Shown piece after piece: positions 44,846 to 54,989 of a DNA stretch of 64,000 nucleotides. The stretch is taken from assembly GCA_009809945.1 (NCBI GenBank), contig WTPW01000358.1, forward strand, positions 323,182 to 387,181, written 5' to 3'. The stretch comes from Gigaspora margarita. Lineage: Eukaryota; Glomeromycota; Glomeromycetes; Diversisporales; Gigasporaceae. Each line of letters begins with the position of its first letter. Position 1 is the stretch's first letter. The translations under genes and the position numbers were made by a program. The notes under the pieces are model-generated. The model had not been told where the DNA came from. It did not search any database and saw nothing but the letters and a program-made list of their open reading frames with translations.

Positions 44846-46264
44846 ATTTGTATAATTCATATTTGTAGAATTTCTATTTAGATAAAGTTAAAATATAACA
44901 CCAAGGACATTTTACAGGTCAGAGCTTGGTTAGCCCTAACAACACTATTTATTGTCTAACTCTTTGACTAAAGCCTAAAAAAAATTAACAGAAATGCTAG
45001 CAAGCAATTTTTTAAATACAATTAGATCATAGCTTATAGTAATGATAATATTCTAATTGTAAATTGTAATTACAAGAAGTTCTAGCTTTTTAATCTATTT
45101 CTTTAAAAATGGAAATAACTTATCCTCTCAAATATATAGCTTGTTTTTTGTCAAAATAAGTATAACAAGTAAAAAAAACTAAAAAGTATAAGAAAAAGAA
45201 AAATCTTGTTTGAAACCTGATAGATTTGGAAATTGTAATTTGGTAAAAATTTGAATAATATGAGTATGTTTGAGAATAACAATGCACAAATGTGCTAATA
45301 GCTAGACAGTGATTGCAATGAGAATACTATGTCAAAAATTGTTGAGTATGAACAAGAAATTTCCAGACATAAAGAAATGAGTATTTAGACTGCAACTTTT
45401 TTTAATATAATAAATTAAAATTTATTTTAGCCAAAAGGTGTCCTTGACAATATTATGAATTTGATGCATAATCCAAACAAAAGCTGCTTTTTGTAAATAC
45501 AAATTTATTTATTTACTTAAGTGTTTAATTTATCTCTGTTTTTTTAAATTTTATACTTTAAAAAAAGAAAGTGGGATTAGAAACCACAGAGCTACAAATA
45601 AAATCAATAAGAAAAAAAAAAGAAAAATAGGAGTAAACAAATAGATGTCTGATTTTTTTCAATGTTGTTGTAAATATATGTATAAAAATTTATAATAAAG
45701 AATACAAAAAATTTAATTGGGAAAATATAAAGAATAAATATAACTGTGCAAATAACAAAAAAGAGTATATTGAAAACTTAGGAAGTTAGGCTAGTTAAAA
45801 AGCAGCAACTTTTGCAAAGAACTATAATTCTCAATTGGTTATGTTAATTCAAAATGAGCTGCATATTTTTTACTTGGAAATTATTTGATTTATAGGGGCT
45901 CTCAAAAAAAAATATATCTTAAGTATTCATATATATGTTATCAAAAGACTATCAAAGGGTCACAAATATTATAGAGATGCTTGAAAAATTTTTATTCTTC
46001 TTTCTATACCAACTAACTATTTTGTTGGTAAATATTGTATGGTTTTTTTTTTACTATATATAGAATAAATCAGTAGAAAAGAGTCAAACTTTTTCTTAGT
46101 AAAAGATTTCTTGACTTTAAGTTTAAATATTTTAACAACTATCTTAATAAATTTAATAATTTTTTTATTTTAATTCTAAATAATTTCAAGATTAAAATAA
46201 AAAAATTTTTAGCAAATTTGATTAAATAAATATTTTAATTTAAAAATAAAAAAAATTTACTAAA
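44846..46264. other. AT-rich unassigned sequence
   Basis: No bounded element. A short protein-like stretch (TMSKIVEYEQEISRHKEMS) near 45,330-45,385 may be a further gene scrap, but it is too short to support. Confidence 0.35.
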
Positions 46265-47124
46265 GAGTGTGTGGCAACTTAGAGAAGTTGGTAAGTTGTC
46301 ACTTCAAGCAGCAGGTCTAGGGTTCAAATTTCACTGATAATGCTTTGAAAAATAGGCATGTGTTTTGGTATCTGTTTTTTGTCGATTAGTTGCTTGGTAC
46401 ACCATCTTGAATGGGAGTTTCAGCGCACAAAATTCAAGGAACTGGAGAAATGGAACCCCATTTGGCAAGTTCCAAGTAGGGAAGTAGCAAAGATCTTTGA
46501 TGGTACTACCAAAGCTAGAATATCGAAAACTGGAGCCAGAGAATCAGAAGACAAAACTCTCAAGGAGGGGTCTACCAACTTGGCTGCACCAGAGGAAAAG
46601 AACTTCCATTCTAGCAGTAGGTACCAAGAGAAGAAAGCCATATTACCCTTCTGGGCTAACTGGTTTGGAAGTTTGTAGATCTGGTATAAGGACCGGTAGA
46701 ATAGTAGAGATGGGTGCTGGGATCAGAGTGAACCTTGCAAGAGTGAAAGTAGATAATGTAAAAAGTTACTGAAGTGTAGGTAATACCTGTGTGGAACAGA
46801 AACTGCTCTACCAAGTGTTCTACAAGAATAAAATAGTCCTAAAGGGATTCTGCGATACATCTAGAACTGGCCTTTACTAATTTATGTAACAGAGAACTGT
46901 ACCAGTAATACAAGGAGGACTGGCAGGAGGAGCAGGGGCCAGAGAGTTTAAATAAGTAACCCCCTAGTTGGGTTGCAGGTATGGCAACCAAAAGTTGTAC
47001 TTGGGCTAGTTGTACTCTAATCTATGTAACAAATGTCTGGGTGCCTCTGGAGGCACTCATGGTCTGATTTACTTGAATAAAAGCCTTTCTCCAGAGCAGA
47101 AACTTTGACATAAAAAAAAAATAT
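46265..47124 (+). mobile_element. SINE copy 2, full length with tRNA-like head (~860 bp)
   Basis: Starts with a tRNA-like head: GTGTGTGGCAACTTAGAGAAG (A-box region), then GGGTTCAAATTTC (B box with changes) near 46,320. The body includes AGCAAAGATCTTTGATGG and shares the 3' core with copies 3-5 (TTTAAATAAGTAACCCCCTA, GTTGGGTTGCAGGTATGG, CTATGTAACAAATGTC). It ends GACAT plus an A-run (47,112-47,121). ATTTACTAAA flanks it at 46,255-46,264 and 47,125-47,134. A ~38-bp piece of the core present in copies 4 and 5 is deleted. Open frames inside (46,358-46,772, both strands) overlap each other and have no domain. Confidence 0.85.
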
Positions 47125-47134
47125 ATTTACTAAA

Positions 47135-48110
47135 AATAATTTGTTTCTTTTTTACTGACTTACCTGTATATATAAGTTCTAAAAAATCTTGTTAAACAAA
47201 GCAAGAAATATCAATTTCTTTATCAAATAGTTTAGAAATAACTATGATAGTATGTTTATTAAGTGTTATCAACCAAAAACTGAAATAAGATTCAAGATTT
47301 TTGTGGTAATATTTATTTTATCACATTTTTTATTTTAACTTTATATTAAATTAAAGTTTTTATTTTTTTTTTTAGTATATACAATAATAGATAAAAATTA
47401 GTATGATCTTTATAGTTTTTTTTTTTTTGTAGATTTTTCTATTTTTTATTTTTTTTTATGTAAAAAATAATAGATAATAATTTATAGATTTTATTACTTT
47501 TTTTATAGATTTTTTTAATATATATAGATTCTTTTTTTTCTTGCAGATATTTGAATTATTACATTACAGAATCATAGAATACTATCTGATCATATTTTTA
47601 TTTTCAAACACCTATTTTCTATTATTATTAATATTTCATCAATATTTGTTTATTTTATATTAATATTTAAAAATAAGTTTGTTCTAACACCTACTAAAGA
47701 ATTTCAAAGGTCAAAAAAATAAAAACAATATGACAATAATAATTATGTCTACTTGCTTTATAGTGTATAAGTTTTCAAAAATATTTTATTTATTTTAATT
47801 TAGTAATTAAAATCAATTTTTTAATACATTAATATTAATTATTTTTTATTTTATTCATATTAACTGGTTGGTGTGCATATAAGAAATTAAATACATATGA
47901 TAATAAAGATAATTGGGCAAAACTAGTATTTTAGAAAATTTTATAAAAATTCAAAGCACTTAGCAAAAATATGATAGACAAAATAATCTGCTTAAGATAC
48001 TTGGATAAAAAAAGTCATATAGAGTATTAATTAACCACAGACTTGAACATGAGTATATATTCAAACATAAATTCTAATATATTACTTCAATAATAATTGT
48101 ATGAAAGAGA
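47135..48110. other. AT-rich unassigned sequence
   Basis: No gene; several long T-runs around 47,360-47,540. Confidence 0.35.
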
Positions 48111-48116
48111 TTATAT

Positions 48117-48432
48117 GGGGCCTTTGCAGTAGAAAAGATAGATACATCAATATTTATAATCACTTGTTTTGATTTTCAGACTGATCTGAGTTAATTAAAA
48201 TTTATGATTTTGATTAGTTAAGGATAATATATAATTAATGGATAATCTTATAATGTGCTTGGCTTTAACCTTATACAACATTCTTTTATATTACATATCT
48301 TGATTTTTTATTATGCAAATTGACTTTCATTTATAATTGAAAAATGTTGATCACATTGAAATTTATCTAAATTTAATAAAAACTTATTTTTTTATTTGGG
48401 GGTCGTATTTGCCTTTTTACTGCAAAGCCCCC
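48117..48432. mobile_element. 316-bp inverted-repeat element, copy 2 of the 12.9-kb family
   Basis: Ends GGGGCCTTTGCAGTAGAAAA and GGGGGCTTTGCAGTAAAAAG (complement), with TTATAT immediately outside both ends (48,111-48,116 and 48,433-48,438). The body matches 12,926-13,265. The ends are far better preserved than in copy 1, so this copy is the better model of the family. Confidence 0.82.
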
Positions 48433-48438
48433 TTATAT

Positions 48439-49870
48439 ATAAGCTATAATTAAATAGATTCTATCAATAGATATATAATATTAAAAATTAATAATGATAC
48501 TGGTTCCATATTTTTTGCAATTTCTTCTTAATTATTAAAGATTAAGATAGCAATTATAAATATGTTAAGGTGCATAAATTATTTATACTATTGCAAACAA
48601 AGTCTTATATAGTTCTACAGAATATTCCTCTAGTTTTTGAAGTAAATAATTATATTGTAACTTTGTAGTATATATATATTTATATAAAGTTTAACATTAT
48701 AACAAACAAAAATCAATTTTTCTTTGACTTTTTTTTAATTAAAAGCTAATTTAATACAGTATAATATGATGACAGTTAATCATTTTAATTTTTTTTTAAT
48801 TAGAAAACAATAAAATAATACATGATTTGATCGATATGAAAATTGCCATAAATATTATGTACCGTGATCATAAAGCCATAATGTCATAATGCTGTAATGC
48901 CGTAATGATGTAATTAATGATGTTGTATCTGTACAACAAACATGTAACTTAACTCTCATCACCTATATAATTAAAAACAATCTAAAATAATTTTCACTCT
49001 GATTGATAGAAAACTGCATGCTGATTGAACTTTTATTCTTAATTTGATTGGAAAACTCAGGCACGTGCACATTATATCATTGATATAAAGACCATTTGAA
49101 CATTTTTGATTGATCATCTTTCAGAAATGTGATCAGTATGTGGGAAAATTACAATATAATGCACATTTTGATCGATATAAAATTGTTGTAAATATTATTG
49201 CTATAATGCTGATATAATTTTGTAATAATGTAATGCTATAATGCTAACAAACTACAAAGATAAAAAAATGATATTAATAAAAAATATTAGCAAATAATAC
49301 TATTACTGAAAAAAATTACATCCCACTTAAATTTTAGATGATTGATTTCTAGATTTATGGTCAGAATATTTGTTGTCCAAATTATCTAATAATTTTTTTT
49401 TGGCGATTTCTATAGTTCGTAGTTTAATATCAATCTACCAACAAATAGAATCATGGTAGTGTGTTAATCTACTAATTTCTGTATAAAAACGCTGCTTAAC
49501 AATAATAAAAATAAAAAAAATTCAATTGCACTTTGCCATTTTTGTTTTGCTATATCCAAAAATTGTAATTGTTAATGTTGTCATAATTTGTAATTGATCT
49601 ATTACATGTATATAATATACATGCAATTTATATACATAGTTTCCAAAAAATATTTGCTATACATGTAGGCTGAATTTTGAGCATAACTACAACAGCTAGT
49701 ATAATTTAGGATATATTGAGTATAACCAAAGTAAATAAATAAAAAAAATATCAGTAAATTGTAGTGAATCCAACCATTTTTTTTAAAACCAAAAACCAAA
49801 TAGAAAACTCAGAAATGCTACAAATAATGTTATCAATCAACTAAATTTTAATAGCAGTCTCCAATTGGTG
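48439..49870. other. AT-rich, partly repetitive sequence
   Basis: No gene. Two related stretches (about 48,830-48,920 and 49,160-49,250) start TTTGATCGATAT.AAAATTG and contain short TAATGCNGTAATG words, an imperfect duplication ~330 bp apart. Confidence 0.4.
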
Positions 49871-49877
49871 AATACGA

Positions 49878-50190
49878 ATAATCCAAACAGAAGTTATTTG
49901 CTCAGTTATTGTTATGAACATGAAATAGAAATTGAAAAGGAAGAAAAAAAAAAGCATTCACATATTCCCAAAAATCAGCAAATATGAATAATTCTAATGG
50001 AATGTACCAAGTTGGATATTGTTATTATTTAGAAATTGGGATTGAAATCGATAAGCAAAAAGCATTTTTATATTATCTGAAGTCTACTAGACAAGTAATT
50101 CTATGGGAATTTGAAAAACTGCCTGGTGTTATTATTACAGAATTGGCATTGAAAAATTTTGATAAATTTTATAAATGGATTAATAAATAA
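49878..50190 (+). pseudogene. Sel1-like repeat gene fragment
   Basis: Two consecutive Sel1-like repeats in different frames: SYLLSYCYEHEIEIEKEEKK near 49,898-49,955, then after a frame change GMYQVGYCYYLEIGIEIDKQ and KAFLYYLKSTR in the frame 49,984-50,190. The signature positions (G-YCY, GI-, KAF-YY-KS) are clear. The frame ends FEKLPGVIITELALKNFDKF, a possible divergent third repeat. Too short to be functional. Sel1-like proteins are adaptor scaffolds and are highly expanded in AM fungi. Confidence 0.75.
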
Positions 50191-50267
50191 GTTAAATTTT
50201 ATTTTTTATTATAATATTTGTAGTTTATTTAAAACAGGATTTCATACACAATTTTATTTATCAAGAA

Positions 50268-50552
50268 GTAAGCATAAAGCACATTTATTGATCTATTTCA
50301 GTAATTTAAGCTCATAAATACATACATATTTATTTATTTATTTTTTGTGTTATTTAGCCCGTAAGTATAAAGAATATTTATTTATTAATCAATGGAATTA
50401 AAAACAGCAAACATAACAGATAAATACTTATTTACCATTACATTTAAATTCATTTCATTTGCATTAATTTAGTCTGTGAGTATAAAGAACATTTATTAAT
50501 CAATGGAATTAAAAACAGCATATATAACAGATAAATATTTATTTACCATTAT
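50268..50552. repeat. ~115-bp tandem array, left part
   Basis: Units begin GTAAGYATAAAG or GTGAGTATAAAG at 50,268, 50,361 and 50,476 and carry CATTTATTAATCAATGGAAT, TAAAAACAGCAAACATAACA and GATAAATACTTATTTACCAT. The third unit is cut at ACCATTATG by the LINE-2 tail. Confidence 0.88.
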
Positions 50553-50586
50553 GTTTTTTGTTTTTTTTTTTTTTTTTTTTTTTTTT

Positions 50587-50800
50587 GTTAATATCAAGTA
50601 CAGAAATAGGATAGTAAGTTACAATTATATTAGGATGATATATAAAGAAATACTATATTTAAAATTCCTAACTAATCATCTACTTATCTATGCAATAGGG
50701 CAAGCCTATCACTTGCAGTCAGGGCTAACCATTAAACCACTACAGAAAAAAGATGTGACATTTCACCTCATACTTTTCTATTTTAAGCTAAAAGATTAAA
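50587..50800 (-). other. LINE-2 3' untranslated region, shares a segment with the SINEs
   Basis: The plus strand at 50,711-50,742 reads CACTTGCAGTCAGGGCTAAC and CATTAAACCACTAC. SINE copy 1 has CTTGCAGTCAGGGCGAACTA and TTAAACCGCTAC at 60,030-60,052. SINE copy 3 has a more diverged version at 28,351. Read on the minus strand it begins TAGTGGTTTAATGGTTAG, resembling a pol III A box. Either the SINEs borrowed a LINE 3' end, or a small SINE forms the LINE-2 tail. Confidence 0.55.
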
Positions 50801-51640
50801 TTTCTAGTTTAAGAAGGCTAGAAGAAACCAAAAATACTAAAAAAAATTTAGATATTAATGAAAGATAGATAAGATATTGTAATTTTGTGAGTACCATTTA
50901 AGTATATATAGATCTATATCATGGTTTGATTGAGATAATGGTTGGATAGCATTAATAGTACTTTGTGGAAAGTATATTTTTTTGTTTCTAGTTTTTTAGT
51001 TAATTCTTCATGCAGATTTCCAGTTATATTGGATTATATTTTTTGGTGTCCAGTTCTCTTTTATGAACCAATCTAATAAGTTGTTAGATAGTTTAATAAA
51101 AAAATTTGTTGTGTGTTTGGTAAGAAGTTGTTTTAGAGGCCAAAAAATATTTTGTGATATTGTGCCAAGAATAAGTAGTAGAATGCAAAAAGTGAGTTGA
51201 AAAGGAGGTTTGATAAGATTTTTGATTAATATATTAACAGAAATGTTTTCAATTTGGAGTTCTTGTTTGGTTTGAGTAATTATTTTGAAAATAGAGTTAT
51301 AAGTGGAGTTTTAACTGAAGGGCAGTTAAATAAATGTAATATGTCTTCTGTTTGTTTACAACTTGCACAGTCTGTTGTGAGGTATAAGTAAGGATATCAA
51401 AGATTTAGATTTTGCATAGTTGGTAAATTGTTGAGCAAAATTTTAAGGTAGGTTGTATATAAATAAAAGTTATAGTTATAAGAGTTAATTATATCGAAAA
51501 ATAACTGGATATTAAAAAAGAGGTAGATTTTGAATAGATTTAAGTTGAATAAGGTTATTAATATTTTGAATAAGAAGAATATTTTTAATAAACTTGCGAA
51601 GTTTGAATGTGATAGTAAATTCTTTCCAAGAAAAGAANGA
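50800..51640 (-). pseudogene. LINE-2 C-terminal region with Cys/His finger
   Basis: Reads SFFSWKEFTITFKL near 51,620, changes frame near 51,500, then YPYLYLTTDCASCKQTEDIL followed by HLFNCP near 51,395-51,330, a C-x2-C-x7-H-x3-C finger. About 130 further codons follow with no motif. It corresponds to the LINE-1 finger at about 15,080. Confidence 0.7.
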
Positions 51641-51689
51641 TNGAGNAAGNAAGTAGTTGGAATTTATTTCAATAAGCTTTTTATCTGTG

Positions 51690-52135
51690 CCTCTTTTAGC
51701 GAGTTGGTCAGCATTTGTGTGTAGTGCATTATTTGAGTGGGCTTTAACTTTGTTTAAAGTTATTGAGATATTTCGATGATTAAGAAGATAATTTATATTG
51801 TGTACAATGTCCCAATTTGGAAGTTTAATTAAAGTGTTTTGAGAGTATGGTAGATTCTGTAGTATTTGTATTGTAGATACATCATCTATATGAATATTGA
51901 TTAGTGTATTGTTTGGTATTATAAGCANAAGGTAGAAAATAGACTCAGTTTCTGCGTGTGTTGAATTTGGTGCATTTGGTATTGCTGCACAGAATTTGAT
52001 TCTAACTTGGTTATCTAAGATCCAACCTATACCAGTTCGGATNTTTGGTGTTTGGGAATGAACTATTAAAGCATCTGAATAGAAATGTAGGTTATTTAAA
52101 GGTATTGTTTTGATGAGATTATAGAGATGAATTAA
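51690..52135 (-). pseudogene. LINE-2 RNase H domain
   Basis: In one frame: HFYSDALIVHSQ (first Asp) near 52,085, GIGWILDNQVRIKF near 52,025, STHAETESIFY with the catalytic Glu near 51,960, INIHIDDVSTIQIL with the catalytic Asp near 51,890, and KVKAHSNNALHTNADQLAK with His and the last Asp near 51,745-51,690. All four acidic positions and the His are present, so decay is by frameshift rather than by loss of the active site. Three Ns fall in this domain. Confidence 0.88.
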
Positions 52136-53002
52136 TTCTTCTTGGTAAGAGGCGTTAGAACTATGTTTTTAATTTGTTCAATATTTTGATCTAGAATATT
52201 AATTGAAAGATTTGTTAAAGGTGAGGGTATATATAGTTGAGAGTGTATTTGGCACAGGGCTTGGATTTCTTGGTAATTAATAGATANTTTGAATGNTATA
52301 GTTTGGTCTATATTTTGTTTTTGTGATTTGCATGTGAGATAAATTAAATTTTTTGGGGGTAGTATTTGTGTTTGTGATGATGGAATTANGAGTNTAGTCC
52401 CAGGAGTATCAAAATTTGAAGAATAATTTTCAATTTTAAAAGAATTTTCTATAATAGAAATTATCTTTCCAAGGTTTTGGTTGGGTTGCAGTAGGGTAGA
52501 TAACCTAGCTATTCTTTTTTGACTTTGAAGTTGGGGGTAAGATAAGATCAATTGTGTTTAGAAAAGGGTTTATAAGATCTAATTTAATTTGTGGCCAAGT
52601 TTGTATTATAGATTTGTTATTAATTTTGCTTGAGAGTTGTTTGAACCAAGAAGGAGTACGACCACGAGTAGTTTTGCAAGTACGTAGGTAGATATTATTC
52701 CATGGTAGTAGGTAATTGTTGTCAGCAGTTAGCAGTTGTTCTAAAAAGAGAATTTTGTTGTTTTAAAGGCTTTTAATTGTGGAAAAATTGCATTTAGAAT
52801 TAAGAAAGTTGTAAATAGAGTTTAGAGTTTGATTTGGAAAGGAGTTTTGATTAATATTTAAATTATTAATATTGATGTTGTATTTTAGAAGTTGGAAGAG
52901 ATAGAAGATGCAAGTAAAATTAGTAAAGCATTTGTGTTTAGTTTTGGTAGGAGAGAGTGTATTGCCATGTTTTAGAAAGCCATTCCTTAATTCTATGTTC
53001 AA
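52132..53002 (-). pseudogene. LINE-2 connection region, frameshifted
   Basis: Two minus-strand frames (53,002-52,763 and 52,551-52,132) lie between RT and RNase H. They have no motif but join RT to RNase H in the right order. A 1-base shift at about 52,138 moves the reading from TPLTKKN to the RNase H frame (YQEELIHLYNLIKTIP). Confidence 0.65.
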
Positions 53003-53110
53003 AAATTTATTTTAGAAAAGGTGAAGAGTTTATAATTTTCTCAGTTATATTGCATCCTGTATAGATACAAAGTTTGTGAAGTGTAGGAATATTGAGAAGC
53101 AAAGGGTTTG

Positions 53111-54068
53111 TTAGAATATCATTCTTGTATTTAAAGATAGGTTAAGAGATCTTTTGATTTGTTTAGTTAGGAGAGCTGAAAGTTTGTTGATTTGTTGATC
53201 TGTTAGAGATGTTGCTTGAAGAAGATATTCTATTGAGGGTGCAAGAATTGTGTTAAAAAGTCTTAAAATTTGAATTGGCAAAAGTTTTTTATATTGGATC
53301 AGTTTGATAAAGTTTTCAATTTTTTCTATAATTTTTTCTAGAGTTGGTTTAGTTGAACCAGTGCCATTAAAGTAGATTCCTAGATATCTAATTGTATCNT
53401 GGTGTTTTCGAAGAGGGATAGTTTCATTGTTGAATGTTATAGAATGCGTAGATAAAGTATTTTGGTATTTAGATTTAGGAGAAATAAGTATTAAATCTGA
53501 TTTAGAAGGATTTACTTGTATATTGTTAAGTTTATATAGTTTAGAAACATCATTTAGTAAGTTTTGAAGTGAATTTGGATCTTCACAGTGCCATACTGTA
53601 TCATCCATAAATGCTAATAGGGGTATAGCGAGAGTAGGTGGGTTTTTTTGAGTTATTTGTTCTAGTGGTGATAAAGTATGAATTTTAAGGAGTTGTTTTT
53701 GGTGTTTGGAGTTTATAAAACAAAGAATAGGATCATGGTATATTTTCCATAGAAGAGGAGAATAGGTTTCTCCTTGTTCTATACCAGAGTATAATGTTAT
53801 AGGTTGTATTGTACCATATGCTGTAATAACTTTGGCTTGGCAGTTTGTATGAAGATTTGTAATGAAATCAATGATATTTTGAGGCATGCCAATTCTCTTG
53901 TATGCTTCAGCTAGTCTTAAAATATTAATTTTATCAAATGCTTTTGACATATCCTGGAATAGAATCCAGGCTTCTTTATTGCTTTCTTTGTAATGTTCAA
54001 TTGTGTTAAGTAGAATTTGAATGGGTGTATAGGTTGAAGAGTTTTTGGTAGCTGCAAAGTTAAAATTG
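53111..54068 (-). pseudogene. LINE-2 reverse transcriptase (N-terminally truncated)
   Basis: The minus-strand frame is open from the truncation point to 53,111. It reads FAATKNSSTYTPIQILLNTI then EHYKESNKEAWILFQDMSKA (motif A, Asp in QDMSKAFDK near 53,955), GIEQGETYSPLLWKIYHD (motif B, near 53,780), and LAFMDDTVWH (motif C with both Asp, 53,590-53,615), followed by PSKSDLILISPKS (motif D region) and RYLGIYFNGTG (near 53,375). The ATG at 53,950 lies inside motif A and is not a real start. The thumb ends at a stop at 53,111. The key catalytic residues are all present, unlike LINE-1. Confidence 0.92.
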
Positions 54069-54070
54069 CT

Positions 54071-54560
54071 TTACATTTAAATTCATTTCATTCACATTAA
54101 TTTAGTCAGTGAGTATAAAGGACATTTATTAATCAATAGAATTAAAAACAGCAAACATAACAGATAAATACTTATTTACCATTATATTTAAATTCATTTT
54201 ATTTGCATTAATTTGTCAGTGAGTATAAAGGACATTTATTAATCAATGGAATTAAAACAGCAAACATAACAAATAAATACTTATTTACCATTATGTTTAA
54301 ATTCATTTCATTCACATTAATCACCTCCTCACTAAGCATGTGAGTATAAAGAACATTTATTTATCAATTGAATTAAAAACAGCAANCATAACAGATAAAT
54401 ACTTATTTACTATTACATTTAAATTCAATTAATTTGCATTAATCACCTCCTCACTTAGCATGTGAGTATAAAGAACATTTATTAATCAATAGAATTAAAA
54501 ACAGCAACATAACAGATAAATACTTATTTACTAATTCATTTTATTCGTATTAATTTAATT
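54071..54560. repeat. ~115-bp tandem array, right part
   Basis: Continues the array cut at 50,552: units begin GTGAGTATAAAG at 54,109, 54,219, 54,340 and 54,462 (periods 110, 121, 122). Two of them carry an extra AATCACCTCCTCACTWAGCA. The last unit fades at about 54,560. Confidence 0.88.
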
Positions 54561-54649
54561 GGTAATAATAATACAAAAATTATTTACATTCAATCTAAAG
54601 TTTAAACCGCAGATGCAAAATAAATCAATTACATATTTATTATTTATAT

Positions 54650-54962
54650 TGAAATTCTAATTATGGAAAATGTGAACATTGTAATAAAAATAAAAATAAT
54701 ACTCAACCTGCATGGTGTATATTATGCGACCCTGACATAGAAACAAGGTGGACAAGTGGACATAAAAATATTGACTATTGCATGAAAACGTTCCAACTTA
54801 GAACCTGGAGATATAAAGATGTGATGAATGGATTCCATTCAATAACTTATTCATGAAAAATATAAGAGAGCACATAAACAATCCAGCATTATTGCACTTA
54901 AGACATTGGCCAGTTCTAAAGAAAACAATAATGATTTTTTAAAAGAAGTAAGTTTGTTAAAT
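54650..54962 (+). pseudogene. Fragment of an AM-fungal protein kinase gene
   Basis: One frame reads YGKCEHCNKNKNNTQPAWC then LCDPDIETRWTSGHKNIDYC and MKTFQLRTWRYKDVM. A frame change gives EWIPFNNLF; a third frame gives QSSIIALKTLASSKENNNDF and LKEV. The first block is the Cys-rich leader that precedes many Rhizophagus kinases. ALKTL holds the subdomain II Lys, and the next block is helix C. The glycine loop is missing between them. The sequence ends at LKE|GTAAGTTT, a good 5' splice site, and no catalytic loop or activation segment follows. Three frames within 300 bp show decay. Family assignment rests on recalled family consensus. Confidence 0.8.
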
Positions 54963-54989
54963 TTATTATTTTTTCTTTTTTAATAAGTT

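Larger units (their letters stand above)
50553..54070 (-). mobile_element. LINE-2: 5'-truncated non-LTR retrotransposon inside a tandem array
   Basis: On the minus strand it starts abruptly within the reverse transcriptase (about 54,070), runs through RNase H and a Cys/His finger, and ends in a ~26-nt poly(A) (50,586-50,561). The array that it interrupts is continuous on either side, so the insertion limits are clear. 5' truncation is usual for target-primed reverse transcription. Stops, 1-base frameshifts and Ns (51,638-51,650, 52,043, 52,287-52,394) break the ORF. The RT active site is still intact in sequence. No convincing target duplication. Confidence 0.92.

Noticed and set aside
46358..46772. 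Overlapping frames of 73-106 codons
   Set aside because: All lie inside SINE copy 2, on both strands, and have no domain.
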